Source: Streptococcus vicugnae (GTDB lineage Bacteria > Bacillota > Bacilli > Lactobacillales > Streptococcaceae). From it: DNA of 64,000 nt. The position numbers were made by a program, and so were the translations under genes. Below the pieces are notes generated by a model. The model was not told where the DNA came from. It did not search any database and saw only the letters and a program-made list of their open reading frames with translations. Position 1 is the first letter of the stretch. Each line of letters starts with the position of its first letter. Of this stretch, positions 1 through 9,224 are shown one piece after another. The stretch lies in assembly GCF_016461705.1 (NCBI RefSeq), contig NZ_JAEMHW010000003.1, forward strand, positions 100,666 to 164,665. The letters run 5' to 3'.

Positions 1-1060
1 ATTGATAATCATCTGAGTTACCAGTATAAGTATCATTCAACTCATTAGCAATATTGACTTGCTTAGCCTGATCAGCTTCTGCTTGTGTAATCTTGCCAGC
101 ATCCACCATAACACTTAAGACGGTATTGCGACGGTTAGTCGCATTTTCTATAGAATAATAAGGATTGTAAATTTCAGGTCCTTTTAGCATCCCCGCTAAG
201 ATGGCTGATTGTTCAACTGTCAGATTTGCAGCATCTGTTCCGAAATATTTACGACTGGCATCTTGGACACCCCAAACAGAATTTCCAAAATAAGCATTGT
301 TCAAATACATGGTCAAGATATCATCTTTACTGTATTTTTTGGTCAATTCAATCGCTAGGAAAAATTCTTTTGCCTTACGTGTGATGGTTTGTTCTTGAGT
401 CAAATAAGCATTTTTAGCTAATTGTTGTGTGATGGTTGACCCACCACCAAAATGTCCCATGGTAAACAAAGCCAAGAAGAAACGAGAGTAATTAATCCCG
501 CCATTTTTATAAAATGAACGGTCTTCTGTAGCAATAACTGCATTTTTCATGTTATCGCTGATAGCATTTAACTCAACGTAAGTTCCTTTTTGCCCTGAAA
601 GGGAACCGACTTGATTCTCATCTTTGTCATAGATAACTGTTGTAGCTTTCAAAGCGTCCTGCAAATCCGAGACATTGGTTGATTTGGCAACCGCAAATAG
701 ATAAGAACCAATTGCTAGAACTGTAATTCCAACTAAGATTAGTAGGATTTTTCCAACTCGGTAACGACGCCAAAAACGTCTAATGGGATTCTTTGGCGAT
801 GGCATAAAGCGAGAAATTTTTTGCATCCAAGCTGGCTGTTTCTTTGCTTTCTCATGATATCCTTTACTGCGTTGGTAAGTTGGAGCTTTAGGCTCTTCAA
901 TGTTTTCAGTTTCAAAGTCACTTAAATCATCAGCCAGATAATCATCCAAACTATCTTCTTTTTCACTGTCCTGGCTGGTGTGATTTTTGAAAGGCAGTTC
1001 TTTCTTTACTTGATTTAAAAAAGAAAGAACTTTTTCTTTAATCATTTTAAATTTTGTCAT
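1..1060 (-). CDS. pbp2a: Penicillin-binding protein 2a, N-terminal part (runs off the window)
   Basis: Bifunctional class A penicillin-binding protein that polymerises and cross-links peptidoglycan at the outer face of the membrane. Only the N-terminal part lies in the window. About 95 charged cytoplasmic residues are followed by one membrane anchor (ILLILVGITVLAIGSYLF) and a glycosyltransferase-51 domain with the motifs ATEDRSFYKNGGINY and GGGSTITQQLAKN. The transpeptidase part lies beyond base 1. The start at 1060 is chosen because a TGTTATAAT promoter ends 6 bases before this ATG and no Shine-Dalgarno site is present, so the message looks leaderless. The cytoplasmic tail is longer than I recall for pneumococcal PBP2a. 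Family assignment is firm; the exact start is less so. Confidence 0.9.
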   Translation of the reverse strand, partial: MTKFKMIKEKVLSFLNQVKKELPFKNHTSQDSEKEDSLDDYLADDLSDFETENIEEPKAPTYQRSKGYHEKAKKQPAWMQKISRFMPSPKNPIRRFWRRYRVGKILLILVGITVLAIGSYLFAVAKSTNVSDLQDALKATTVIYDKDENQVGSLSGQKGTYVELNAISDNMKNAVIATEDRSFYKNGGINYSRFFLALFTMGHFGGGSTITQQLAKNAYLTQEQTITRKAKEFFLAIELTKKYSKDDILTMYLNNAYFGNSVWGVQDASRKYFGTDAANLTVEQSAILAGMLKGPEIYNPYYSIENATNRRNTVLSVMVDAGKITQAEADQAKQVNIANELNDTYTGNSDDYQ

Positions 1061-1066
1061 ACCCAC

Positions 1067-1075
1067 ATTATAACA
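1067..1075 (-). promoter_or_regulatory. Extended -10 promoter of pbp2a
   Basis: On the minus strand this reads TGTTATAAT, a perfect extended -10. Only six bases separate it from the pbp2a ATG, so transcription should start at or beside the start codon. Confidence 0.6.
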
Positions 1076-1234
1076 GTTCTTTTTAAAATCGTCAGATGAA
1101 AAGGGATTTCATCTTGGATACAACGTTTTCATCTCTTTTATGGTAAAATAAAAGTATCAATAAAACGTTCACAACTAATCTGGTTGTTACTCTTGTCCAC
1201 GATACTCGTTTTGAGTATTAGAAAGGATTTTACC

Positions 1235-1432
1235 ATGAATAAAGGATTTGAAGCATTCAAAAAAACATTGTCACACGATAGTTTAAAAGCAGTTTATGAT
1301 GAAACCAAACTCGAAGTTTCTGAAAGTGAAGCTGAAGGCACAGAAGCTTATTCAATGGCTGTCGCGACACAAATGGCAGTTAACCTTTTAGAAAAATACC
1401 ATGATTGGTTACACGAAAACGATCAAAAATAA
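1235..1432 (+). CDS. Small conserved streptococcal protein of unknown function (65 aa)
   Basis: Encodes a 65-residue acidic soluble protein beginning MNKGFEAFKK and rich in Glu, Asp and Ala. There is no signal peptide or membrane segment. The ATG at 1235 is preceded by AGAAAGG at good spacing; upstream in-frame starts have no ribosome site. A short hairpin (ATACTC/GAGTAT) lies just 5' of the ribosome site. I do not recognise a named family. The gene is followed at once by a hairpin terminator and by the pseudouridine synthase gene on the same strand, each apparently a separate unit. Real as a gene, function unknown. Confidence 0.7.
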   Translation: MNKGFEAFKKTLSHDSLKAVYDETKLEVSESEAEGTEAYSMAVATQMAVNLLEKYHDWLHENDQK

Positions 1433-1438
1433 ACCACT

Positions 1439-1463
1439 AACGCGCCTGATATGGTGCGTTTTT
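1439..1463 (+). terminator. Rho-independent terminator after the 65-aa gene
   Basis: The hairpin AACGCGCC/GGTGCGTT (8 bp with one G-U pair) is followed by a T run. It lies just upstream of the next gene's promoter. Confidence 0.7.
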
Positions 1464-1474
1464 ACTTGCACTCA

Positions 1475-1483
1475 TGCTATAAT
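1475..1483 (+). promoter_or_regulatory. Extended -10 promoter of the pseudouridine synthase gene
   Basis: TGCTATAAT is a perfect extended -10. It ends 6 bases before the ATG at 1490, the same geometry as pbp2a, which predicts a leaderless mRNA. Confidence 0.6.
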
Positions 1484-1489
1484 AACATT

Positions 1490-2350
1490 ATGACTTTATC
1501 ATTTACGCTTAAAAATCCTTACCCAGATTGTACCGTTAAGGAACTATTAGAAGAGCATTTGCTTATTCCACGAAAAATTCGCCACTTTTTGCGCACAAAA
1601 AAACACTTACTAATCAACGGCGAAACCATCAATTGGCAAAGTCTGGTGAAAACCGGCGACAAGATTCATTTAATTTTTGATGACGAAGATTATCCCCAAA
1701 AAGAAATTCCTTTCGGACAAGCCGACTTGGTTGATTGTCTTTACCAAGATGAACATCTCATTATCGTTAACAAGCCAGAAGGCATGAAAACGCACGGTAA
1801 TGAGCCAAATGAAATTGCTCTGCTCAACCACGTCTCAGCCTATGTTGGACAAACTTGCTACGTCATCCACCGTTTAGATATGGAAACTAGCGGAGCAGTT
1901 ATGTTTGCTAAAAACCCCTTTGTTCTGCCAATTCTCAATCGTCTGCTAGAAAATAAAGACATTTCACGTGAATACTGGGCACTAGCTCAAGGAAAATTTG
2001 AGCCAAAACATCAAGTTTTCCAAGATAAAATTGGACGTGATCGACATGATCGCAGAAAACGTGTTGTGGACCGCAGAAATGGCCAAACAGCCTTAACTAT
2101 TGTAGACCGCCTCAAGGTCTTTCCAAAAGGGTCGCTGGTCAAATGCCGCCTAAAAACAGGACGCACACATCAAATTCGCGTACATTTATCCGCACATGGC
2201 CATGCCATCATCGGTGATCCATTATACAGTAATATTCCTGCTAAGCGCCTCATGCTCCACGCGCATAAACTCAGCTTCACACACCCATTTACTCTTGAAA
2301 AAATCAGCGTTGAAGCAAAATCAAAAACATTTGAAGCTGGATTACATTAA
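1490..2350 (+). CDS. RluA/RluD-family 23S rRNA pseudouridine synthase
   Basis: Isomerises uridine to pseudouridine in structured RNA, most likely 23S rRNA. The 286-residue protein has an N-terminal S4-like RNA-binding segment (about residues 15-65) and a catalytic domain. The catalytic motif is HRLDMETSGAV (Asp in RLD) and a later conserved motif is GRTHQIRVHL. The start at 1490 gives MTLSFTLK. A longer reading from 1451 would run through the promoter and has no ribosome site. No Shine-Dalgarno is visible, so leaderless translation is inferred. Neighbouring pbp2a is a common streptococcal arrangement. The target uridine cannot be told from sequence. Confidence 0.88.
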   Translation: MTLSFTLKNPYPDCTVKELLEEHLLIPRKIRHFLRTKKHLLINGETINWQSLVKTGDKIHLIFDDEDYPQKEIPFGQADLVDCLYQDEHLIIVNKPEGMKTHGNEPNEIALLNHVSAYVGQTCYVIHRLDMETSGAVMFAKNPFVLPILNRLLENKDISREYWALAQGKFEPKHQVFQDKIGRDRHDRRKRVVDRRNGQTALTIVDRLKVFPKGSLVKCRLKTGRTHQIRVHLSAHGHAIIGDPLYSNIPAKRLMLHAHKLSFTHPFTLEKISVEAKSKTFEAGLH

Positions 2351-2356
2351 AAGGGA

Positions 2357-2522
2357 GTGAGACAGAAATCAGTAGTTTCGCAGAAACTTGATTTCGTCGT
2401 CTCACCCCCGCAAGGTTGAGTAGGGTTGTAAAAGCTGATTTATCAGCGTATTAGAACCCACTCAACTACTGCATCTTGTAATAATAACTATGTAAACAAA
2501 GAAGCTGGGTACTTTTGTCTCA
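2357..2522. repeat. MITE-like intergenic structured repeat
   Basis: This 166-bp non-coding unit has short inverted ends (TGAGACA at 2358, TGTCTCA at 2516). It contains two long hairpins: 2357-2405 (GTGAGAC/GTCTCAC, then GAAATCA/TGATTTC, then AGTTTC/GAAACT) and 2415-2466 (GTTGAGT/ACTCAAC, then GGGTT/AACCC, then GCTGAT/ATCAGC). It fits the modular BOX/RUP-like small repeats of streptococci. Only one copy is in the window, so repetition is inferred. Confidence 0.5.
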
Positions 2523-2532
2523 GACTTTTACT

Positions 2533-4149
2533 TTATTTCTTACTTAAAGTTTTTCCAAGCATTGGTTTACTATAATCAAAATCAGCATCTTTATTGGCTT
2601 GCCATACCACTAGAGTAAGCTTGTTACCATCTACCTTAATGCCAAATGTATACTTAACACCTACACCACCTAAACCACTTACTACAAAGACGCTTGTATC
2701 AGCATCGTCTCCATAAACAAAGTGATAAACATTATTTCCTTTATCTTCGATAGCAGTAATCTTAGTTTGTTTCTTATTATTTTTAGTTGTTTGAGTGACT
2801 GTACCATCAGCATCAAAAGTAAATGAGGTATCATTTTTATCATCCACTTTCCATGTTCCTAGCATGGCTTCTGGGAAGAGAGAATCGACTTTAATTTGAT
2901 TATCTTCATTGGTCACAGTGATGCTCTTTTGTCCTGAGTTAGCAACCACATAGCTTGTTCCTTCTTTTTTCAAGGTCAATTTTCCTTCTAGCGTTTGGAT
3001 TACTTCACCAGAAGTTTGCTTTTCAGGATCTGTTGATTTATCGTAATGGAAATCATAAGTTGCTGTAAAGCCTGCGACATAAGTTTCTTTACCAACTTGA
3101 GAAAGACTAGTCAATGTAATATTAGGCACTGTTAGACTTGTTGCCTTGCGGCTGTCTGTTTGCATCTTAGCCTTGATACTTTCTTTTAACCCTTTATAAA
3201 ACTCATTGTTCCCACCATCTTCAAAAACAGTGGATACTGTTGGCGAATCCTGACCAGCGTTCAAATAGAGAATCATTTGATCAAAAGCAGATACCAATAC
3301 TTTACCAGCAGTTTCATTATCTAAAAGATTATCGACATTTAAAGCCACCGTATCCCCATCAGAAATACTTGAAAGAGCTTGCTTTTGCGATTTTAAATCC
3401 CCGTCTGAGAATTTTTTCTTAACATAAGCTTGTGCAGAATCGGTTAATGGATAATCGCTAACCTCGTACTCACCATTTTCCAAAGTACCTACGCGCGTGT
3501 CATCAAAATAAAGGTCGCCATCTACTAAATTACTAGTTACTTTAAAGTTCTTAAAACTAACTGACAAATCTAGCAAAGTATTCTTGCCATCATAGGCTTT
3601 GCTAAGTTTAACTGGCTTGCCATTGTATTTACCTGAAATACTTGCGGTATAATCTGCAATAGGTAAACGCTCAAGATTGACTTGATAGTCATCTGAATCA
3701 CTTATTGCAACTTTCTTTTTATTTAGCAAAACATCAACCTTGTTGACATTAGTCTTAATGGTCAAATTCAAAGGTTTCAAGGCAATGCGATAATTTGGGA
3801 AAATCAAAAACTTATGACCGATTTTTTTCACATAAGCATCATCAGAAGCATCAGCTTTCTTCAACTCACTACTTAGCTTGTCAGCTTCTGTTTTTGAAAG
3901 TTTACTAAATGTGGCATACTTAGCCTCATCAGTTGTCACCTTTTCATCATTATCTGCCCAGACAATATAGCCCTTGATATTATCAAAAGTATCTCCAGAT
4001 TTTTGATACGCTGAGACATAATCTCGAATCACTTGTTTTTTGGAATAGTGAAAACTTCCCCACACCACAAAAACGATTAGCAATGTTGCTGAAATCAAAC
4101 TAGGAATCCAAATTTTTTTACGTTTTAACGTGTGTTTAAACTTTTTCAT
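2533..4149 (-). CDS. TcaA-like membrane-anchored extracytoplasmic protein
   Basis: A 538-residue protein with a basic N terminus, one membrane anchor at about residues 13-33 (IWIPSLISATLLIVFVVW) and a large outside domain. Residues 35-330 resemble repeated beta-domains of the TcaA family of Gram-positive membrane proteins linked to cell-wall stress and glycopeptide response. The last 110 residues (from about MLGTWKVDD) look like a lipocalin-type or DUF-type beta domain. The usual TcaA N-terminal zinc ribbon is absent. It stands alone between the MITE-like repeat and a small peptide gene. Family assignment is from memory of the fold pattern, so moderate. Confidence 0.55.
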   Translation of the reverse strand: MKKFKHTLKRKKIWIPSLISATLLIVFVVWGSFHYSKKQVIRDYVSAYQKSGDTFDNIKGYIVWADNDEKVTTDEAKYATFSKLSKTEADKLSSELKKADASDDAYVKKIGHKFLIFPNYRIALKPLNLTIKTNVNKVDVLLNKKKVAISDSDDYQVNLERLPIADYTASISGKYNGKPVKLSKAYDGKNTLLDLSVSFKNFKVTSNLVDGDLYFDDTRVGTLENGEYEVSDYPLTDSAQAYVKKKFSDGDLKSQKQALSSISDGDTVALNVDNLLDNETAGKVLVSAFDQMILYLNAGQDSPTVSTVFEDGGNNEFYKGLKESIKAKMQTDSRKATSLTVPNITLTSLSQVGKETYVAGFTATYDFHYDKSTDPEKQTSGEVIQTLEGKLTLKKEGTSYVVANSGQKSITVTNEDNQIKVDSLFPEAMLGTWKVDDKNDTSFTFDADGTVTQTTKNNKKQTKITAIEDKGNNVYHFVYGDDADTSVFVVSGLGGVGVKYTFGIKVDGNKLTLVVWQANKDADFDYSKPMLGKTLSKK

Positions 4150-4242
4150 TTTAAGTCTCCCTATCTTAACGAATCTTGAATTATCATTATACCAAAAACT
4201 TTTTAAACACCTATTACAGAAAAATCACACCATATTACAACT

Positions 4243-4272
4243 AAAAAAGGCGGCTCTAAAAAACCACCTTTT
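4243..4272 (-). terminator. Terminator of the 26-aa peptide gene
   Basis: On the minus strand AAAGGTGG pairs with CCGCCTTT, followed by T residues, three bases or so beyond the stop of the small gene at 4278. Confidence 0.6.
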
Positions 4273-4277
4273 ACTAT

Positions 4278-4358
4278 TCAGAAATCATCTTTGTTATCAA
4301 TGATAACAAGATAAATCGCACCTAAAACCGCACCTGTAACACCTAACCAAAACATCAT
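4278..4358 (-). CDS. Very small membrane peptide gene (26 aa)
   Basis: Encodes MMFWLGVTGAVLGAIYLVII followed by a charged DNKDDF tail, i.e. a single membrane-spanning helix. A good ribosome site (AAGGGAG, 7 bases upstream) and a dedicated hairpin terminator just after the stop support real expression. No family is recognised. It could be a membrane-modulating small protein or a toxin-like peptide; nothing in the sequence decides. It is too short for standard gene callers and would often be missed. Confidence 0.55.
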   Translation of the reverse strand: MMFWLGVTGAVLGAIYLVIIDNKDDF

Positions 4359-4488
4359 AAGCCTACTCCCTTCATCCAGTAAGCATATATAAAACTAAAC
4401 CAGCATTTTCTAACCTTAGTATACTACAGACACAGCTTTTTTACGATTATTTTTATCTTTTCAGCATTTGCTTTTTTCAGAAAAAGAA

Positions 4489-4526
4489 AAAACGAACTCC
4501 ACCAAATCAAAAGAGTTCGTTTTTCC
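4489..4526. terminator. Bidirectional terminator-like hairpin
   Basis: AACGAACTC and GAGTTCGTT form a perfect 9-bp stem with T runs on both strands (GAAAAAAC on one side, GTTTTTCC on the other). No adjacent gene clearly needs it. Confidence 0.5.
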
Positions 4527-4527
4527 T

Positions 4528-5149
4528 TTAAGTTTTTTTAGTGTAGCTGTCAGTCTTTTCAGAAAGTTATACAGTCAAGCTGCACCAGCATATTTTCAGC
4601 TGCCCCCAACTGAAAATACGATGTCAAAATAAATAAGTCTATAAGAATACCAAGATTTTAATGTGTGAACAATCAAAGAGCTTAGGCATTCTCAATAAAC
4701 CCTATCTCATGTCATATCTCTCGGAAATGTACTAATTTTGAATTGAACGTATAATACTACTAATACTACAGACGGTGTCGCTCAATAAGAAAAAAAGATA
4801 TGACTTATACACCTCAATCAAATAATTCAGGTGTCAAGATTAGCATATTGCTAACTCTCCTGGATATAAATCCATTCCCTTGAAGCAATACTCGTTATAA
4901 CATATGACTTCCAAAAATCAAAAGCTCCCAATCAATTGATCCCTTCATATGTCAAACATCTTGCCTAACCAAGAATAATATTGCTCCGTAAGCACTACTT
5001 AAAATACTTACACGTATAATATACCACGGAAAAAAAGCTTTTTAGAAAATTCGCAAATATGAAAATTCAATTTTTGTTTTTTCATATATGATAATTTTAA
5101 GTTTTCCCTGTTTTTTACGATAAAATAAAGGTAATAGGAGGTCATTAGA
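4528..5149. other. Gene-poor intergenic region upstream of the Rgg-associated peptide gene
   Basis: About 620 bases with no convincing coding frame on either strand. It holds a hairpin TATTTTCAG/CTGAAAATA near 4592-4620 and a weaker CACCT/AGGTG hairpin near 4820-4845. It ends in an AT-rich promoter-like segment before the peptide gene. It may be decayed DNA left by loss of a peptide-regulated gene cluster, but no recognisable remnant was found. Confidence 0.4.
5057..5087. promoter_or_regulatory. Inverted repeat upstream of peptide gene; candidate Rgg operator
   Basis: ATATGAAAA (5057-5065) and TTTTCATAT (5079-5087) form a perfect 9-bp inverted repeat with a 13-base gap, about 60 bases upstream of the peptide start. 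This is a plausible site for the neighbouring Rgg protein; the assignment is inference. Confidence 0.35.
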
Positions 5150-5212
5150 ATGTATAAGAAACTTATCGTACTAACAGCGCTTCTTCTTACTCTTAGAATT
5201 TGGCCTTTTTAA
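5150..5212 (+). CDS. Candidate Rgg-associated signalling peptide (20 aa)
   Basis: Encodes MYKKLIVLTALLLTLRIWPF: a basic start, a hydrophobic core and an aromatic C terminus, the general shape of SHP/XIP-type pheromone precursors in streptococci. The ribosome site TAGGAGG sits 9 bases before the ATG, unusually strong. A perfect terminator hairpin follows, shared with the convergent Rgg gene. SHP precursors usually carry Asp or Glu before a hydrophobic tail; this one does not, and it lacks the WW pair of ComS, so it would be a different class. Small size makes chance possible, but the ribosome site, terminator and rgg partner together argue for a gene. Confidence 0.55.
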   Translation: MYKKLIVLTALLLTLRIWPF

Positions 5213-5242
5213 CCTAACCAAAAATTTGTTCTTTCTAATTAA

Positions 5243-5272
5243 AAACCAAGGGATTTAATCCCTTGGTTTTTA
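5243..5272. terminator. Bidirectional terminator between peptide gene and rgg
   Basis: CCAAGGGAT and ATCCCTTGG form a perfect stem flanked by A and T runs. It serves both the plus-strand peptide gene and the convergent rgg gene, whose stop codon overlaps its edge. Confidence 0.8.
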
Positions 5273-6142
5273 TTTTTTATATAGCTGGATAAATTGTTCT
5301 AGATGTTTTTCCAAGAGATTTGCCATCGTGGGATTTCCAAGCTTTTCAACCATTTCAATACAATCTCTCACTGGCTGAATATCATCAGTATCACCTTTCA
5401 AATAAGCCAAAGTATTTCTTAAAAAGGTTAAAAATACCACTGTAAACATATCTTGATAATTAATCATACTTTCCAATTTATTCATAAAATAATTCGTATA
5501 ATAAAGTTGCTGATGTTCTATTAAAACCAAAATAATGTTAATAAAAGTCAATTGCGCTGCCTTTTTATGTTGAGAAAGAGACAAATAAAATTCATTACGT
5601 TCAGCAAATGCTCTTCCTAAGAAAATCAGATCAGCATCAGATAAAATAGACATAGTATTACTAAAAAGATAAAGTTCATACTCTGTCCACTGCTCAATAC
5701 TGTAAAGATAATGTGTCAAAAACTGCTTATCATCTTCACTGATTTCATAACTTGAATCAAGAGAATAAATAGCACTAATAATATCAATCCGTGTCAAACG
5801 ATTATAGGTGTCAAAATTTTCATCAGCTTCAAAATTTTTAAGCACCTCCTTTAAACCATCGATATCACCCGCAACCTGTAAATTAGCCAATTGATTACCA
5901 AGCTTAAAATAACTACTTTCTTGATAGTGATTAAGGGCATGTCCAAATTCTGAAAAACTCATGTGGATAGCTGAGATAGCTACTAGAAGCTTATCTGCAG
6001 TAAGCATCGTTTGCCCATTCTCAAATTTCGATAACTGGGAAATTGATAAATTTTCGCCAGCAACATCTTTTAGTTTTAATCCACGCGCCATGCGCAACTC
6101 ACGATACAACTCACCCAAACTCATCATTTCTTTCTCGTCCAC
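5270..6142 (-). CDS. Rgg/GadR/MutR-family transcriptional regulator
   Basis: Cytoplasmic transcription factor of the Rgg group (290 aa). An N-terminal helix-turn-helix (about residues 8-65, with LSISQLSKFENG) binds DNA. The remaining 220 residues form the alpha-helical repeat domain that binds short peptides in this family, with the typical LFSNTMSILSDADLIFLGR-like stretch. The frame opens with GTG at 6142 after GAGGGTG; an ATG at 6127 is an alternative. It is convergent with the 20-residue peptide gene, an arrangement known for some rgg/shp pairs. It is not ComR by sequence. The target promoter is probably that of the peptide gene itself. Confidence 0.85.
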   Translation of the reverse strand: MDEKEMMSLGELYRELRMARGLKLKDVAGENLSISQLSKFENGQTMLTADKLLVAISAIHMSFSEFGHALNHYQESSYFKLGNQLANLQVAGDIDGLKEVLKNFEADENFDTYNRLTRIDIISAIYSLDSSYEISEDDKQFLTHYLYSIEQWTEYELYLFSNTMSILSDADLIFLGRAFAERNEFYLSLSQHKKAAQLTFINIILVLIEHQQLYYTNYFMNKLESMINYQDMFTVVFLTFLRNTLAYLKGDTDDIQPVRDCIEMVEKLGNPTMANLLEKHLEQFIQLYKK

Positions 6143-6232
6143 TATAACACACCCTCTTCCTAATCAGAATTTATATCTTCTTCATTATATCAAATTACTT
6201 CTGAATATTAGAAATTCATAACATCACAAAAA

Positions 6233-6257
6233 AACACCTCAAATGAGGTGTTTTTTT
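6233..6257 (-). terminator. groESL terminator
   Basis: AACACCTC and GAGGTGTT form a perfect stem with A and T runs on either side, so it can work in both directions. It lies 20 bases past the groEL stop. Confidence 0.8.
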
Positions 6258-6276
6258 AATCTATTTAGCTTTTGGT

Positions 6277-7926
<1,650 letters not shown>

Positions 7927-7955
7927 CTATTAATATACTATTTTATTAATCTATC

Positions 7956-8240
7956 TTACGCCAATACGGCTAAAATTTCAGCTTCACGAACGATAGTAAC
8001 AGTATCGTCACCATCTTTCACTTCGACACCTGCACCAGTTTCAATAATAACTTTATCTCCAGCTGCAACACTTGGTGCTACCAATTCACCTGTCAATGTA
8101 CGGGCACCAGTACCAACAGCTACAACAGTTGCTGTTTGAGTTCTTTCTTTGCCTGCGCCAGCAAGGACAAAACCACCAACTGTTTGTTCTTTTTCTTCTT
8201 CAACTTTCAAGACCACACGGTCACCTAATGGTTTCAACAT
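7956..8240 (-). CDS. groES: Co-chaperonin GroES (Hsp10)
   Basis: 94-residue lid of the GroEL chamber. It begins [19 protein letters not shown] and carries the mobile-loop motif TVGGFVLAG and the later [11 protein letters not shown] stretch, all typical of Lactobacillales. It is the first gene of groESL. The ribosome site (GGAGGCAAAAGC) precedes the ATG. CIRCE lies between promoter and gene. Confidence 0.97.
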   Translation of the reverse strand: MLKPLGDRVVLKVEEEKEQTVGGFVLAGAGKERTQTATVVAVGTGARTLTGELVAPSVAAGDKVIIETGAGVEVKDGDDTVTIVREAEILAVLA

Positions 8241-8268
8241 GCTTTTGCCTCCAATATTTTTATTATGA

Positions 8269-8295
8269 TTAGCACTCCTTGTGTTAGAGTGCTAA
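8269..8295 (-). promoter_or_regulatory. CIRCE operator (HrcA binding site)
   Basis: TTAGCACTC, nine bases, then GAGTGCTAA: a perfect CIRCE inverted repeat. HrcA binding here represses groESL until heat or folding stress. Confidence 0.95.
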
Positions 8296-8309
8296 TATCT
8301 ACAAAAACT

Positions 8310-8338
8310 ATTCTAACACTTGGTCAGAAATAGTCAAG
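8310..8338 (-). promoter_or_regulatory. groESL promoter with overlapping CtsR-like site
   Basis: On the minus strand TTGACT, 16 bases, TAGAAT form the promoter. The heptads CTTGACT and TCTGACC, three bases apart, match the CtsR operator (TTTGACY-N3-TTTGACY) at six of seven positions each and overlap the -35. Dual HrcA/CtsR control is known for streptococcal groESL; the CtsR call is by resemblance. Confidence 0.65.
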
Positions 8339-8366
8339 AAAAAAACACTATTTCTAACAAAAGAAA

Positions 8367-8391
8367 ATACAGGAGTTTTCACTCCTGCATT
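8367..8391 (-). terminator. Terminator of the ABC transporter operon
   Basis: AATACAGGAGT and ACTCCTGCATT form the stem, with a T-rich run on the minus strand, 30 bases past the ATPase gene. Confidence 0.65.
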
Positions 8392-8420
8392 TACGATTTT
8401 TCCTCGAGTAAATCACTTTT

Positions 8421-9224
8421 TTACCCCAACACTAGGGCATCGTCATTTAGGACTTGACCACTATTTTTATGGAAGAGGTCCATGAGTTGAGCAACAGTTA
8501 AATTTTTCTTTTCTTCGCCACGAACGTCAACGACGATTTTACCGTGGTAAAGCATAACCAAACGGTTACCATACTCAATAGCGTGTTCCATATTGTGGGT
8601 AATCATCAAGGTTGTGAGTTCTTGCTCTTCAACGACTTTCTTAGTCAGTTGCATCACCATATCACTCGTTTTGGGATCGAGAGCAGCTGTGTGTTCGTCA
8701 AGAAGCAAGACTTTTGGTCGTACTAAAGTTGCCATGGCAAGTGTGAGCGCTTGGCGTTGACCACCTGATAGGAAAGCTGCATCGGTTTTCATACGGTTTT
8801 CTAGTCCCAATCCTAGCTCAGCCAATTTCTCTTTGAAAAGTTGACGTTCTGCTTCTGTAACTGATTTTTTGAAAAAGCTACGCTTTTTGCCACGACGGTA
8901 AGCAATGGCCATATTTTCTTCAATGGTTAGATTAGTTGCCGTTCCCATTCGTGGGTCCTGGAAAACACGGCTAATGTCTTTTGAACGTGCGGCAACTGAT
9001 GCTTTGCGAATGGATTGACCATCTAGGACAATATCTCCTTCGTCAATCTCAACCACACCTGCGATAGAGTTCATCAAGGTAGATTTACCAGCACCATTTC
9101 CCCCGATAACTGAGATAAAATCACCTTGTTCGATGTCCAAGTTTAAGCCACGTAAAACGTGATTTTCGTTAACTGTCCCTTTTTCAAAGGTTTTATGAAT
9201 ATTTGATAAGCTTAAAAGTGCCAT
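8421..9224 (-). CDS. ABC transporter ATP-binding protein (TrpZ-like)
   Basis: Cytoplasmic ATPase that energises the adjoining permease. The 267-residue protein has Walker A GGNGAGKSTLMN (about residue 41), signature LSGGQRQALTLAMA, and Walker B VLLLDEHTAALD. The sequence resembles the ATPases partnered with ABC_sub_bind-type binding proteins (TrpXYZ-like systems). The stop of the upstream fusion gene overlaps this ATG (TAATG), so the two are translationally coupled. The substrate is probably an aromatic amino acid, mainly because of the leader peptide upstream. Confidence 0.85.
   Translation of the reverse strand: MALLSLSNIHKTFEKGTVNENHVLRGLNLDIEQGDFISVIGGNGAGKSTLMNSIAGVVEIDEGDIVLDGQSIRKASVAARSKDISRVFQDPRMGTATNLTIEENMAIAYRRGKKRSFFKKSVTEAERQLFKEKLAELGLGLENRMKTDAAFLSGGQRQALTLAMATLVRPKVLLLDEHTAALDPKTSDMVMQLTKKVVEEQELTTLMITHNMEHAIEYGNRLVMLYHGKIVVDVRGEEKKNLTVAQLMDLFHKNSGQVLNDDALVLG

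Noticed and set aside
4528..5149. Possible pseudogene upstream of the Rgg-associated peptide
   Set aside because: No frame on either strand gave a recognisable protein fragment, so only a non-coding stretch is reported.
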